From contig NZ_RBLG01000001.1 of NCBI RefSeq assembly GCF_003634585.1, forward strand, positions 868,001-932,000: a stretch of 64,000 nucleotides of DNA. The letters run 5' to 3'. Shown here piece after piece: positions 18,436 to 28,040 of the stretch (position 1 is its first letter; each line of letters starts with the position of its first letter). This DNA is from Gillisia mitskevichiae (GTDB lineage: Bacteria > Bacteroidota > Bacteroidia > Flavobacteriales > Flavobacteriaceae). The position numbers were made by a program, and so were the translations under genes. A model generated the notes under the pieces. The model was not told the DNA's origin. It did no database searches and was given only the letters and a program-made list of their open reading frames with translations.

Positions 18436-19881
18436 ATGAAAAATCCTTTTAATATAATTATTACAGGTTTAATATTCCTAACATTTGTATCCTGTGATGA
18501 CAGTGATTTCTTAGATGTACAACCATCTAAGGAAACTCCCGAACAAGCTCTTTCAAGTCCTACCGCAGCTACAGAATTGGTTAATGCTATTTATAATAAA
18601 TTATTAGACTCTAATGAAAGTGCTTTTTCATGGATTGGAGTAAGCAGCATTACCACAGATGATGCTGATAAAGGAAGTGATCCTGGAGATACAGGTGCAG
18701 ATAAAGATCTTTTAGATGCACTAACTTTTACTTCTACCTCTATTTCTTTCAATGAAGTTTGGGAAGCAAACTATCAAGGTATAGCCAGAGCAAATCAAGC
18801 ATTAAATTATCTTCCAGACTTGGATATAGATGAAGATCTTAGAGCAAGATTAATTGGAGAAAGTAAATTTTTAAGAGCTGAATATTATTTTAGATTGGTA
18901 AGAATGTTTGGGGGTGTTCCGTTAATAGAGGGAGTTCCTAATATTCAAAATCAAGATGATATTAATGCAGCAAACACAAAAGTTTCAAAAGAAGAGATAT
19001 ATGCTTTTATTACTGCAGATTTAAATGATGCGGTAGCAAGTTTACCAACTTCTTATTCTAATATAGATCTTGGAAGAGCAACTAAGGGTGCGGCTTTAAC
19101 ATCTTTGGCAAAAGTAAATATGTATCAGGGTAACTGGCAACAAGTTTACGATCTAACAAATGAGGTTATGGGTCTGGGTTATAGTCTAACGCCAGAATAT
19201 GAAGACATTTGGAAAGAAATTGGAGAAAATAATTCTGAATCTATCTTTGAAATTCAAGGTAGAGGGGAAACACCTAACAAAGGAGTACAGGGGTACTTTG
19301 TAACTCAAGGTGCTAGAGGTGCCGGAGGTTGGGGTTGGGGTTTCAATACACCAACAGAAGATCTTACAAATTCTTATGAAGAGGGAGATAAAAGAAAAGA
19401 TGCAACCATCATTTTTAGAGGTGAAACTCTTTGGGATGGATTGTTAGTTGCTGAGACAGTTTCCAATCCTAGATACAATCAAAAAGCATATGTAAGTAAA
19501 ACCATGGAAACCTTTAATGGTGGAGATTGGGAGTCTAATAAGAATGTTAGAATTTTAAGATATGCAGAGGTGCTTTTAATGAATGCGGAAGCTGCTCTTA
19601 ATGTTGGTGGAGATGCGAAAACTCCATTGAATTTAGTTAGAAATAGAGCAGGACTTGAAAGTTTGGACAATGTTACTATCATGGATATTTGGAAAGAGCG
19701 TAGATGGGAACTTGCTTTTGAACATGATAGATATTTTGATCTTGTGCGTCAAGGTAGGGCCGGACAAGTCTTACGTGCTCACGGAAAGAATTTTGTGGAT
19801 GGGAAACATGAATTATTCCCAATTCCGCAAGCTCAAATCGATCTTAGTAAAGGTCAACTGATCCAGAACCCTGGATATTAA
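18436..19881 (+). CDS. susD: SusD/RagB-like glycan-binding lipoprotein
   Basis: A 481-residue outer-membrane lipoprotein with lipobox TFVSC (C20) followed by DDSD. It has the SusD features: an N-terminal helical bundle of TPR-like helices (FLRAEYYFRLVRMFGGVPLI) and a C-terminal RagB part ending with WKERRWELAFEHDRYFDLVRQG and FPIPQAQIDLS. It sits as a lid on the SusC barrel. The gene is 12 bp after susC. Confidence 0.93.
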   Translation: MKNPFNIIITGLIFLTFVSCDDSDFLDVQPSKETPEQALSSPTAATELVNAIYNKLLDSNESAFSWIGVSSITTDDADKGSDPGDTGADKDLLDALTFTSTSISFNEVWEANYQGIARANQALNYLPDLDIDEDLRARLIGESKFLRAEYYFRLVRMFGGVPLIEGVPNIQNQDDINAANTKVSKEEIYAFITADLNDAVASLPTSYSNIDLGRATKGAALTSLAKVNMYQGNWQQVYDLTNEVMGLGYSLTPEYEDIWKEIGENNSESIFEIQGRGETPNKGVQGYFVTQGARGAGGWGWGFNTPTEDLTNSYEEGDKRKDATIIFRGETLWDGLLVAETVSNPRYNQKAYVSKTMETFNGGDWESNKNVRILRYAEVLLMNAEAALNVGGDAKTPLNLVRNRAGLESLDNVTIMDIWKERRWELAFEHDRYFDLVRQGRAGQVLRAHGKNFVDGKHELFPIPQAQIDLSKGQLIQNPGY

Positions 19882-19926
19882 TCAATATAAAATTTGAAAA
19901 ACCTCAATCTCATAAAATACTTTTTC

Positions 19927-21300
19927 ATGAAACACACCCAATTTATATTCACTCTTTTCTTTCTAGGAATTATTAGTTCAGGATTTATGTCCTGTTCCAG
20001 TAGTGAAGATAATAATGGGGATAAACCAATTCCAACAGATCCAAATCCAGAATTGCCACAGCAACTCACAGATGCCGAGCTAATGGATAAGGTGCAGGAA
20101 CAAACTTTTAAATATTTTTGGGATTTTGGTCACCCCGTTAGTGGAATGGCTAGGGAAAGATCTGATGCTGCTGCCTATGGTGGAGAAAGTCCAAATATAG
20201 TTACCACAGGAGGTAGTGGTTTTGGCGTGATGGCAATTATTGTTGGGGTAGAAAGAAACTATATTTCCCGTGAGCAAGCTTTACAAAGAATGAATACGAT
20301 TACCGATTTTATTTTGAGTGGAGATAGATTTCATGGTGCTTTGCCTCATTGGTATAATGGAAATACTGGAAAGGTTAGGCCTTTTTTTACTGAAGATAAT
20401 GGGGGAGATCTTGTAGAAACTTCATTTATGATCCAAGGATTATTGACCGCCAGACAGTATTTTGATATGGACAATTCCGAAGAAAATGCATTGAGAGATA
20501 AAATCAATTCGATTTGGGATCAGGTAGAATGGGATTGGTATACCAATAATAAAAAATCCTTAACCTGGCACTGGTCTCCAGAATATGGCTTTGCTATTAA
20601 CCATCAAATTAAGGGTTATAATGAAGCTCTTATCACTTACGTGTTAGCGGCCTCTTCCAGAACTCATGCAATTGATGCTGATGTTTACCATAATGGATGG
20701 ACTTCTGGGAATGACTTTAACAACGGAAAATTATATTATCAGAAATGGCAACTGCCATTAGGTCCAGATTATGGTGGTCCACTGTTTTTTGCTCACTATT
20801 CATTTTTAGGATTGAATCCTGAAGGATTAACAGATACCTACGCCAATTATTGGGATCAAAATGTGAATCATACTCTTATAAACAGAGAGTATAGTATAAG
20901 AAACCCTCAAAGTTTTCAGGGTTATAGTGCATCTTCCTGGGGGTTAACAGCCAGTGATGATAATCAAGGTTATTCTGCTCATAGTCCTACCAACGATAAC
21001 GGAACTATAACACCAACAGCAGCGCTTTCATCCATGCCTTATACTCCAAATGAGTCGTTACAAGCTCTTAGAAACTTCTATTATAATTATGACGGAAAGT
21101 TATGGGGTCAATATGGATTTTATGATGCGTTTAATAAATCTGCCAATTGGTATTCAAATCAGTACTTGGCTATAGATCAGGGACCAATAATAGTAATGAT
21201 TGAAAATTATAGAACCGGCTTATTATGGGAGCTGTTTATGTCTAGCCCGGAAATAAAGCAAGGCTTAACAAAATTAGGTTTTACAAGTCCAAACATTTAA
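19927..21300 (+). CDS. GH144-type beta-1,2-glucanase lipoprotein (first copy)
   Basis: A 457-residue lipoprotein; the ATG at 19927 gives signal MKHTQFIFTLFFLGI and lipobox GFMSC (C23). The body matches the glucoamylase-like (alpha/alpha)6 barrel family that includes GH144: QEQTFKYFWDFG, GMARERS, VTTGGSGFGVMA, DNGGDLVETSF, WHWSPEYGF, GYNEALITYVLA, YGGPLFFAHYS, YSAHSPTNDNGT and AIDQGPIIVMIENYRTG. Characterised GH144 enzymes are endo-beta-1,2-glucanases or sophorose-releasing exo-enzymes. A second copy lies 2.2 kb downstream, suggesting split endo/exo or surface/periplasm roles. Family assignment rests on recognised motifs, not a profile search. Confidence 0.85.
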   Translation: MKHTQFIFTLFFLGIISSGFMSCSSSEDNNGDKPIPTDPNPELPQQLTDAELMDKVQEQTFKYFWDFGHPVSGMARERSDAAAYGGESPNIVTTGGSGFGVMAIIVGVERNYISREQALQRMNTITDFILSGDRFHGALPHWYNGNTGKVRPFFTEDNGGDLVETSFMIQGLLTARQYFDMDNSEENALRDKINSIWDQVEWDWYTNNKKSLTWHWSPEYGFAINHQIKGYNEALITYVLAASSRTHAIDADVYHNGWTSGNDFNNGKLYYQKWQLPLGPDYGGPLFFAHYSFLGLNPEGLTDTYANYWDQNVNHTLINREYSIRNPQSFQGYSASSWGLTASDDNQGYSAHSPTNDNGTITPTAALSSMPYTPNESLQALRNFYYNYDGKLWGQYGFYDAFNKSANWYSNQYLAIDQGPIIVMIENYRTGLLWELFMSSPEIKQGLTKLGFTSPNI

Positions 21301-21372
21301 TTCGTTTAAGATCGTGTAAAAGAGGTCTTGATAAATATAAAAAAGTATAACTAACTTAAATCGTGTTGAATA

Positions 21373-23349
21373 ATGAAAACAATTAAACTATTCCTAAGTT
21401 ATATATCGATAGGTTTATTGATGTTTATTTTCTCGTGTACTGAAGAAGATCAATTTTTTCCTTCAATAACATCTATTCCATGCGAGCAAACTAATGTAGT
21501 TGCAGACCCAAATATTATTTCAGATTTTCAATGCCAGGCTAATGTGGTTTTCGATGAGGTAGAGGCTGTGCTAAATCCAGATGAATCCGGAGCAAACACG
21601 AGTCGTTTTGTTGGGCAATATAATGACCCTTCGGCACCATGGGATGCTTTAATTGTAGATTATGGTACTTCTATAGATCTTTCTACATTCAATACATTTA
21701 AGATCAAAGTAAAAACGAGTGTTGCCGGAACCTTAAAGGCAAAATTAGAAGGAGGCGCTTCTCCTGGGAAAGAGGTAGATGCTAATATTACCAACACCTC
21801 TGGCTGGGTAGAATATACTTTTGATTTCAGCGATCAATTTAATCAGGATCATACAAAATTAGTATTATTCTTTAATGCTGGTGTAGAGAATGATGGTACA
21901 GATATTTATTATATAGATGATCTTAAATGGGTAACCACAGCAGATCCTTGTGCGGGAGTTGCAACCGATTTAAATGTCGTGAATGATTTCGATTGTCAAA
22001 AAAATCAAGAAGTTCCGGAAGTTGAGCTTACAGCAAATCCTTCAAAATCTGATGTTAACAACAGTAAATTTGTTGGTAAATATATAGATGAAGTTGGAGC
22101 ATGGGATGCTGTAATTATAGATTATGGTGAAGCAATAGATCTTACAACACATAATGTCTTCAAAATAAAAGTATGGGCTCCAGTGGAAGGAATTCTTAAA
22201 GCCAAGTTAGAAGGTGGGACTTCCGCAGGAATAGAAAAAGATGCTACAATAACCAAGACAGGAGAATGGGTGGAATATTCTTACGATTTTAGTGATCAAG
22301 CTTTAGAGAATCATACTAAAATAGTGCTGTTCTTCAATGCTGGAGTAGAGACAGATGGGACTCAGGTTTATTTTATAGATGCTCTAAAATTCGCGGAACT
22401 TTCTGATGCCTGTAATGGAGTTACCCCAGATCTTAGTATCATAAATGACTTTAATTGTCAGCAAAATACTACGATACCAGGATTTATTTCGACTTCAATA
22501 GTTGAAAATCCAATGGAGGGAGATGCCAATCCTAGTGATTTGGTGTTAGAAGTTATAGATAATGGAACAGAGGCTTATGATGCTTTGATCTTTGAATCTA
22601 CTCAATCTTTTGACCTTTCAACTAAAAATTATTTCAAGATCAAGGTGCTTGCTGAAAGAGCTGTGCCATTATTAGTAAAACTTGAAGGTGGTACTTCTCC
22701 AGTAAAAGAGGTTTTTGCTGATATAGATGTAGTTGGGGAATGGGCAGAATATACTGTAGATTTCACAGACCAAGTTGGCTCAGATCATAAAAAAGTGGTC
22801 TTATTCTTTAATGGAGGACAAAATGATGGAACACCAACAGACAAATATTATATAGATGATCTAAGATTTGCAGCTTTTGATCCTTGTGATGGGGTTGCAA
22901 GCAATATGGATATCGTAAATGATTTTGAATGCCAGCAGAACTACGAGATCACGTGCTGTGTAACTACAGAAATTGTAGCTAATCCTAATGTGAGCGGTGT
23001 AAATACAAGTAGTACTGTTTTAAAAGTAACAGACAACGGGCTAGAAGCTTATGATGCCTTGGTCTTTGATAGAGGAGGAGTAATAGATCTGGGTACTAAA
23101 AACAAGCTGAAGATCAAGATTCTTTCAACTAGAGCTGTACCGTTATTAGCTAAACTAGAAGGCGGTTCATCTACACCTAAAGAGATATTCATAGATATTA
23201 CTGTAGTTGACGAGTGGACAGAATATACCGTTGACTTTAGTGATCAGGCTGGAGAAAATCATCAAAAAATCGTGTTGTTCTTTAATGGAGGACAGAGTGA
23301 TGGTACTGCGGCAGACATTTATTTTATAGATGATATTAAGTGGGAATAA
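21373..23349 (+). CDS. Four-domain surface glycan-binding lipoprotein
   Basis: A 658-residue lipoprotein (lipobox FIFSC, C22) built from four tandem domains of about 155 residues starting near residues 36, 192, 346 and 504. Each has a PC/AC-GV linker, a DF-CQ start, DA(L/V)I(I/V)D or similar, FKIKV, KLEGG(T/A)S, (E)WxEY-DFSDQ, KxVLFFNxG and a final YxIDD(L)KW strand. This is the look of a jelly-roll carbohydrate-binding module. Domains 1-2 and 3-4 form the closer pairs, pointing to stepwise duplication. The position after susCD and the first GH144 gene is where SusE/SusF-type surface glycan-binding proteins sit. I do not recognise a named CBM family. Confidence 0.85.
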   Translation: MKTIKLFLSYISIGLLMFIFSCTEEDQFFPSITSIPCEQTNVVADPNIISDFQCQANVVFDEVEAVLNPDESGANTSRFVGQYNDPSAPWDALIVDYGTSIDLSTFNTFKIKVKTSVAGTLKAKLEGGASPGKEVDANITNTSGWVEYTFDFSDQFNQDHTKLVLFFNAGVENDGTDIYYIDDLKWVTTADPCAGVATDLNVVNDFDCQKNQEVPEVELTANPSKSDVNNSKFVGKYIDEVGAWDAVIIDYGEAIDLTTHNVFKIKVWAPVEGILKAKLEGGTSAGIEKDATITKTGEWVEYSYDFSDQALENHTKIVLFFNAGVETDGTQVYFIDALKFAELSDACNGVTPDLSIINDFNCQQNTTIPGFISTSIVENPMEGDANPSDLVLEVIDNGTEAYDALIFESTQSFDLSTKNYFKIKVLAERAVPLLVKLEGGTSPVKEVFADIDVVGEWAEYTVDFTDQVGSDHKKVVLFFNGGQNDGTPTDKYYIDDLRFAAFDPCDGVASNMDIVNDFECQQNYEITCCVTTEIVANPNVSGVNTSSTVLKVTDNGLEAYDALVFDRGGVIDLGTKNKLKIKILSTRAVPLLAKLEGGSSTPKEIFIDITVVDEWTEYTVDFSDQAGENHQKIVLFFNGGQSDGTAADIYFIDDIKWE

Positions 23350-23419
23350 TTTGATAGATCCTCTAAGGATCATCACTACACATTTCACTAAAATTTAATT
23401 TACTTTTTTGAATTAGCTA

Positions 23420-23456
23420 AATATGTTGCACTTCCAAGATGGGAGGGCAACATATT
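23420..23456 (+). other. Long hairpin between the glycan-binding protein gene and the second GH144 gene
   Basis: A perfect 10-bp inverted repeat: AATATGTTGC at 23420-23429 and GCAACATATT at 23447-23456. The loop contains a further CTTCC/GGGAGG pairing. Only TTT-A follows, so as a rho-independent terminator it is weak. It could be a processing or attenuation element that gives different levels of the genes on each side. Confidence 0.45.
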
Positions 23457-23483
23457 TTAAACTAATTGATGCAATTTCATAAT

Positions 23484-24857
23484 ATGAAAATTTTCAAATT
23501 CCTTTTATCGGCAACAATAATCTTTAGCATTTCATGTAAGAATACGGAAACTGATAAAGATGAAAGTGATTTAATCGCTAAAAACGAGCAGTTTGAAAAG
23601 CTGGAAGGTGAGGCTTTATTGGATGCCGTTGAAAGTCAGACTCTAAAATATTTTTGGGATTATGCTGAACCTAATTCGGGAATGGCGAGAGAACGTTATC
23701 ATCCAGATGGTAATTATCCTCAGAATGATAAGAATATAGTTACTACAGGAGGTACTGGTTTCGGATTAATGGCTTTGATCGCAGGGATAGACAGAAATTA
23801 TATTCCAAGGGAGGAAGCAGTTAATAGACTAGATAAAATAGCTGATTTTCTTGCAAGCGCAGATAGATATCATGGAGCTTGGTCTCACTGGATAGACGGG
23901 GAAACAGGAAAAACCAAAGCTTTTGGCAAAAAGGATAATGGTGGGGATTTAGTGGAGACCTCATTTTTAGCTCAAGGTTTTATAGTCACTAGAGAATATC
24001 TTAAAGATGGAAATGAGCAAGAGAAACTTGTGGCAGCAAAGTACGATGAACTTTGGAAAGGTATAGATTGGAAATGGTACACTAATAATAAAGAGGTTTT
24101 GTATTGGCATTGGTCTCCAGATTACAATTGGGAAATGAATTTCCCGTTGGAAGGCTACAACGAAACTCTTATTACCTATATCATGGCAGCAGCATCTCCT
24201 ACACATGCTATTTCTCCTGTCGCCTATCATAAAGGATGGGCGCGAAGTGGAAACATCAGAAGTGATAAAACAAAATTTGAATTGCCTCTTATACTTCAGC
24301 ATAACGGAGCTACAGAATATGGAGGGCCGTTGTTCTGGGCTCATTATTCTTATTTAGGTTTGAATCCTAAAGGACTTTCAGATCAATATGCAGATTACTG
24401 GGATTTGAATGTGAACCATTCAAAAATAGACTATTTGTATTGTGTTGAAAATCCTAAGAATTTTGAAGGTTACGGCAAAAATGTCTGGGGTTTAACTGCC
24501 AGTTATACAAAGAATCAAGATAATACTATAGGTTACACTGCTCATTCCCCTACGAATGACAGTGGTGTAATCTCACCTACAGCAGCCATCAGTTCTATTC
24601 CTTATACTCCTGAAGAATCTTTAAGAGCAATGAGCTATTTCTATAACGATCTTCATGAGCTTACTTGGGGACCAGCCGGTTTTTATGATGCCTTTAGTTT
24701 GGAAGGTGAAGACTGGGTAGCACCCAGATATTTAGCGATAGACCAAGGACCAATGTTGGTAATGATAGAGAATTATAGGTCAGGGCTTATTTGGGACCTG
24801 TTTATGGGCGCCGATGAGGTGAAGCTAGGATTGGATAAATTAGGATTTAAATATTAA
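23484..24857 (+). CDS. GH144-type beta-1,2-glucanase lipoprotein (second copy)
   Basis: A 457-residue paralogue of the first GH144-type gene of this locus. The ATG at 23484 gives lipobox IFSISC (C18). Shared motifs are QTLKYFWDYA, GMARERY, VTTGGTGFGLMA, DNGGDLVETSFL, WHWSPDYNW, GYNETLITYIMA, YGGPLFWAHYSYLG, YTAHSPTNDSG and AIDQGPMLVMIENYRSG. The insert between the helices carrying YHKGW and YGGPL is longer than in copy 1, so substrate length preference may differ. The esterase gene follows after 10 bp. Confidence 0.85.
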   Translation: MKIFKFLLSATIIFSISCKNTETDKDESDLIAKNEQFEKLEGEALLDAVESQTLKYFWDYAEPNSGMARERYHPDGNYPQNDKNIVTTGGTGFGLMALIAGIDRNYIPREEAVNRLDKIADFLASADRYHGAWSHWIDGETGKTKAFGKKDNGGDLVETSFLAQGFIVTREYLKDGNEQEKLVAAKYDELWKGIDWKWYTNNKEVLYWHWSPDYNWEMNFPLEGYNETLITYIMAAASPTHAISPVAYHKGWARSGNIRSDKTKFELPLILQHNGATEYGGPLFWAHYSYLGLNPKGLSDQYADYWDLNVNHSKIDYLYCVENPKNFEGYGKNVWGLTASYTKNQDNTIGYTAHSPTNDSGVISPTAAISSIPYTPEESLRAMSYFYNDLHELTWGPAGFYDAFSLEGEDWVAPRYLAIDQGPMLVMIENYRSGLIWDLFMGADEVKLGLDKLGFKY

Positions 24858-24867
24858 GAATATCAAT

Positions 24868-25581
24868 ATGAAAAAATATTTGCTTTTACTTTTTATGCTT
24901 AGTGTTTGTTCATCATCATTTTCCCAAGTCTCGGAACATACTTTTGATGAAAAAGTGGAAATTCCGGCAAAGCTGGATTATGTTCTATACACTCCAGAAG
25001 GGTATGAGGATTCTAAAGAAGACTTTCCTCTAATCGTCTTTCTTCATGGAGCCGGAGAACGAGGTGGAGACCTTTCCCGTGTGGGTATTCATGGACCACT
25101 TAAATACATAAGAGAAGGAAATGCCATTAATGCGGTAATACTTGCACCCCATTGTCCTGAAGGGACTTATTGGCAGCCAGAACAGGTTGCAGGATTAGTT
25201 AAAAAAGTGATTACTGAGAACAATATAGATGAAAAACGAGTATATCTCACAGGATTGAGCATGGGAGGATATGGAGTGTGGGCAACAGGAGGAGAGCATC
25301 CGGAAATATTTGCAGCAATGGCACCAATTTGTGGTGCAATTTATAGACCTATCTATAGAAATGCTTTTCATTTAAAAGAAATGCCAATATGGGTCTTTCA
25401 TGGAGCATTAGATAATGTAGTGTTGCCTGAGAATAGCAATAAGATGGTAAAAGCACTTAAGGATATAGGGAACGATGTTAAGTATACCATTTATCCCTTT
25501 GCCAACCATAATAGCTGGGAAGAGACTTACAATAATCCGGAGTTTTATAAGTGGTTATTAGCACAGAAAAAAGAGAACTGA
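24868..25581 (+). CDS. Secreted alpha/beta-hydrolase (carboxylesterase/phospholipase-like)
   Basis: A 237-residue hydrolase with signal peptide (MKKYLLLLFMLSVCSSSFSQ). The oxyanion motif is HGAGERGG (60-67), the nucleophile elbow GLSMGGYG carries S131, and D182 (GALDNVV) and H214 (FANHNSW) complete a catalytic triad. The fold resembles CE1/phospholipase-type periplasmic esterases found in PULs. A role in removing acyl substituents (acetyl, succinyl) from the glucan is plausible, since bacterial osmoregulated glucans often carry them, but no substrate can be read from the sequence. Confidence 0.8.
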   Translation: MKKYLLLLFMLSVCSSSFSQVSEHTFDEKVEIPAKLDYVLYTPEGYEDSKEDFPLIVFLHGAGERGGDLSRVGIHGPLKYIREGNAINAVILAPHCPEGTYWQPEQVAGLVKKVITENNIDEKRVYLTGLSMGGYGVWATGGEHPEIFAAMAPICGAIYRPIYRNAFHLKEMPIWVFHGALDNVVLPENSNKMVKALKDIGNDVKYTIYPFANHNSWEETYNNPEFYKWLLAQKKEN

Positions 25582-25698
25582 TGAAATGTGATTTTCAAAA
25601 CTTAGCCTTAATTCCAATCTCAATTTAGATGAGCTTTGAAAAATTTGAAGAGAGTTATAATAAATAGAAAAATGATTTACCAAAAGAATATTATTCCC

Positions 25699-28017
25699 AT
25701 GTTAAAAAAGAAACTGATTTTACTTGCAATTTTTAGTAGTTCCTTCGCTATAAATGCTCAAGATAAGACTACTATAGATTATTCAGCATTTAAAGCAGAT
25801 AAGGTCAAAATGGATCAAAAAATAGATTCACTGCTCTCTGTAATGACTTTAGAAGAGAAGTTGGGCCAGCTAAATTTACCTTCTTCCGGGGATATTACAA
25901 CCGGTCAGTCCAAAAGTTCTGATGTTGCTAAAAAAATAAAAGAAGGAAAAATAGGGGGCTTATTTAATATTAAATCTGTCGAAAAAATAAAAGAAGTTCA
26001 AAGGATAGCAGTAGAGGAAAGTCGACTTAAAATTCCATTGATATTTGGAATGGATGTGATCCATGGTTACGAAACCACATTTCCTATTCCTTTAGGATTG
26101 TCAACTTCCTGGGACATGCCTTTAATACAAGAAACAGCAAGAATTGCCGCGCAAGAAGCAAGTGCCGATGGGATTAACTGGACTTTTTCCCCAATGGTAG
26201 ATATTTCTAGAGATCCAAGATGGGGACGCGTTTCTGAAGGGAATGGAGAAGATCCTTATTTGGGAGGTGAAATTGCAAAAGCTATGGTGCGTGGGTATCA
26301 AGGCGATGATCTTGGCAAGAATAATACGATTCTTTCAACGGTTAAACATTTTGCCTTGTATGGAGCTTCCGAAGCTGGAAGAGATTACAATACCGTAGAC
26401 ATGAGTAGAATACGAATGTATAACGACTATTTCCCACCCTACAAAGCTGCCATAGATGCTGGAGTAGGTTCAGTTATGGCTTCATTTAATGAAGTAGACG
26501 GTATTCCTGCAACAGGGAATAAATGGTTGCTTACAGATGTTTTAAGGGATCAGTGGAATTTTTCTGGTTTCTTGGTGACGGATTATACAGGTATCAATGA
26601 AATGATAGATCATGGTATGGGAGATCTTCAAACAGTTTCGGCTTTGGCCTTGAATGCAGGTGTAGATATGGATATGGTGGGAGAAGGATTTGTTTCAACT
26701 TTAAAAAAATCATTAGAGGAAGATAAAGTTTCTCTTCAGAAAATAGATGCTTCAGTAAGACGGATATTAGAAGCGAAATATGAATTAGGCTTATTTCAAG
26801 ATCCTTACAGATATACTGATGTGAATAGAGCAAAGTCAGAAATATTTACTTCAGAAAATAGAGCTTTCGCTAGAAAAGTAGCTGCTCAATCTATGGTGTT
26901 GTTAAAAAATGAGAATAATCTTTTACCGATTAAAAAAACTTCTACCATTGCAGTTATTGGTCCATTGGCAAATACCAGTGAGAATATGGCTGGTACCTGG
27001 AGTGTGGCAACCCCTCAGGATAAATCTATTTCTGTGCTTGAGGGAATTAAAGAAGTATTAGGAACTTCTGGTTCGGTGTTATATGCAAAAGGAAGTAATC
27101 TCTCTTACGATAAAGGATTGGAAGAACGGGGAACTATGTTTGGTAAGGAGATCCCTAGAGATGGCAGATCTGATGAAGCTCTTCTAAATGAAGCATTAAT
27201 AATTGCTTCTAAAGCAGATGTTATTGTTGCAGCGATAGGAGAGTCTGCAGAACTCAGCGGGGAAAGCAGTAGCCGTACAAATATTTCTATTCCACAGGTT
27301 CAAAAAGATCTACTTCAAGCCTTGCTGAAAACAGGAAAACCTGTGATCTTAGTTTTATTTAATGGGCGCCCATTAGTTCTTACAGAAGAAAATGAAACTG
27401 TACCTGCGATCCTGGATGTTTGGTTTGCCGGAACTGAAGCAGGTTATGCTATTGCAGATGTGTTGTTTGGAGATGTAAACCCTTCAGCAAAGATCACTGC
27501 AACATTTCCTAGAAGTGTAGGTCAGATCCCAATTTATTACAGTCATAAAAACACAGGTAGACCCCTTGCAAATTCTGAAGGGAAATTTGAAAAATTCCGT
27601 TCTAATTATATAGATGAACGCAACGAACCATTGTATCCTTTTGGTTACGGGTTAAGTTATACCAACTTTAAATATAATAATTTGAAATTAAGCTCAGAGC
27701 AGCTTAAGGAGAATGAATCTTTAGAGGTTTCTGTGACAGTTCAAAACAACGGAAATTATGATGGTAAAGAAATTGTGCAATTGTACATACGAGATTTGGT
27801 AGGATCTGTAACCAGACCTGTTAAACAGTTAAAGGGTTTTCAAAAGATATTCTTGAAAAAAGGAGAGATTAAAACTGTGACTTTTAAATTAACTGTAGAA
27901 GATCTGAAATTCTATAATTATGATTTGGATTTTGTTGCGGAGCCTGGAGATTTTGAAATCTTTGTAGGTACTAATTCCGAAGAAAACTTAAAGTCTAAAT
28001 TTGAACTTGTTAAATAA
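25699..28017 (+). CDS. GH3 beta-glucosidase
   Basis: A 772-residue periplasmic enzyme. I take the ATG at 25699 because it gives the signal MLKKKLILLAIFSSSFAINA; an in-frame ATG at 25636 would add 21 residues. Parts: (beta/alpha)8 domain with LIFGMDVIHGY, SPMVDISRDPRWGR, KHFALYG and nucleophile D295 in GFLVTDYTG; the alpha/beta sandwich with AAIGESAELSGES; and a fibronectin-III-like C-terminal domain (YPFGYGLSYTNF onwards). Some GH3 enzymes of gut Bacteroides hydrolyse beta-1,2-gluco-oligosaccharides, which fits the two GH144 genes. It would finish degradation to glucose. Confidence 0.9.
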   Translation: MLKKKLILLAIFSSSFAINAQDKTTIDYSAFKADKVKMDQKIDSLLSVMTLEEKLGQLNLPSSGDITTGQSKSSDVAKKIKEGKIGGLFNIKSVEKIKEVQRIAVEESRLKIPLIFGMDVIHGYETTFPIPLGLSTSWDMPLIQETARIAAQEASADGINWTFSPMVDISRDPRWGRVSEGNGEDPYLGGEIAKAMVRGYQGDDLGKNNTILSTVKHFALYGASEAGRDYNTVDMSRIRMYNDYFPPYKAAIDAGVGSVMASFNEVDGIPATGNKWLLTDVLRDQWNFSGFLVTDYTGINEMIDHGMGDLQTVSALALNAGVDMDMVGEGFVSTLKKSLEEDKVSLQKIDASVRRILEAKYELGLFQDPYRYTDVNRAKSEIFTSENRAFARKVAAQSMVLLKNENNLLPIKKTSTIAVIGPLANTSENMAGTWSVATPQDKSISVLEGIKEVLGTSGSVLYAKGSNLSYDKGLEERGTMFGKEIPRDGRSDEALLNEALIIASKADVIVAAIGESAELSGESSSRTNISIPQVQKDLLQALLKTGKPVILVLFNGRPLVLTEENETVPAILDVWFAGTEAGYAIADVLFGDVNPSAKITATFPRSVGQIPIYYSHKNTGRPLANSEGKFEKFRSNYIDERNEPLYPFGYGLSYTNFKYNNLKLSSEQLKENESLEVSVTVQNNGNYDGKEIVQLYIRDLVGSVTRPVKQLKGFQKIFLKKGEIKTVTFKLTVEDLKFYNYDLDFVAEPGDFEIFVGTNSEENLKSKFELVK

Positions 28018-28040
28018 TAGGTTCGAATAAAATATAACTT

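Noticed and set aside
23967-24344. A 125-codon minus-strand open frame within the second GH144 gene
   Set aside because: Antisense to a conserved enzyme region; translation has no domain features.
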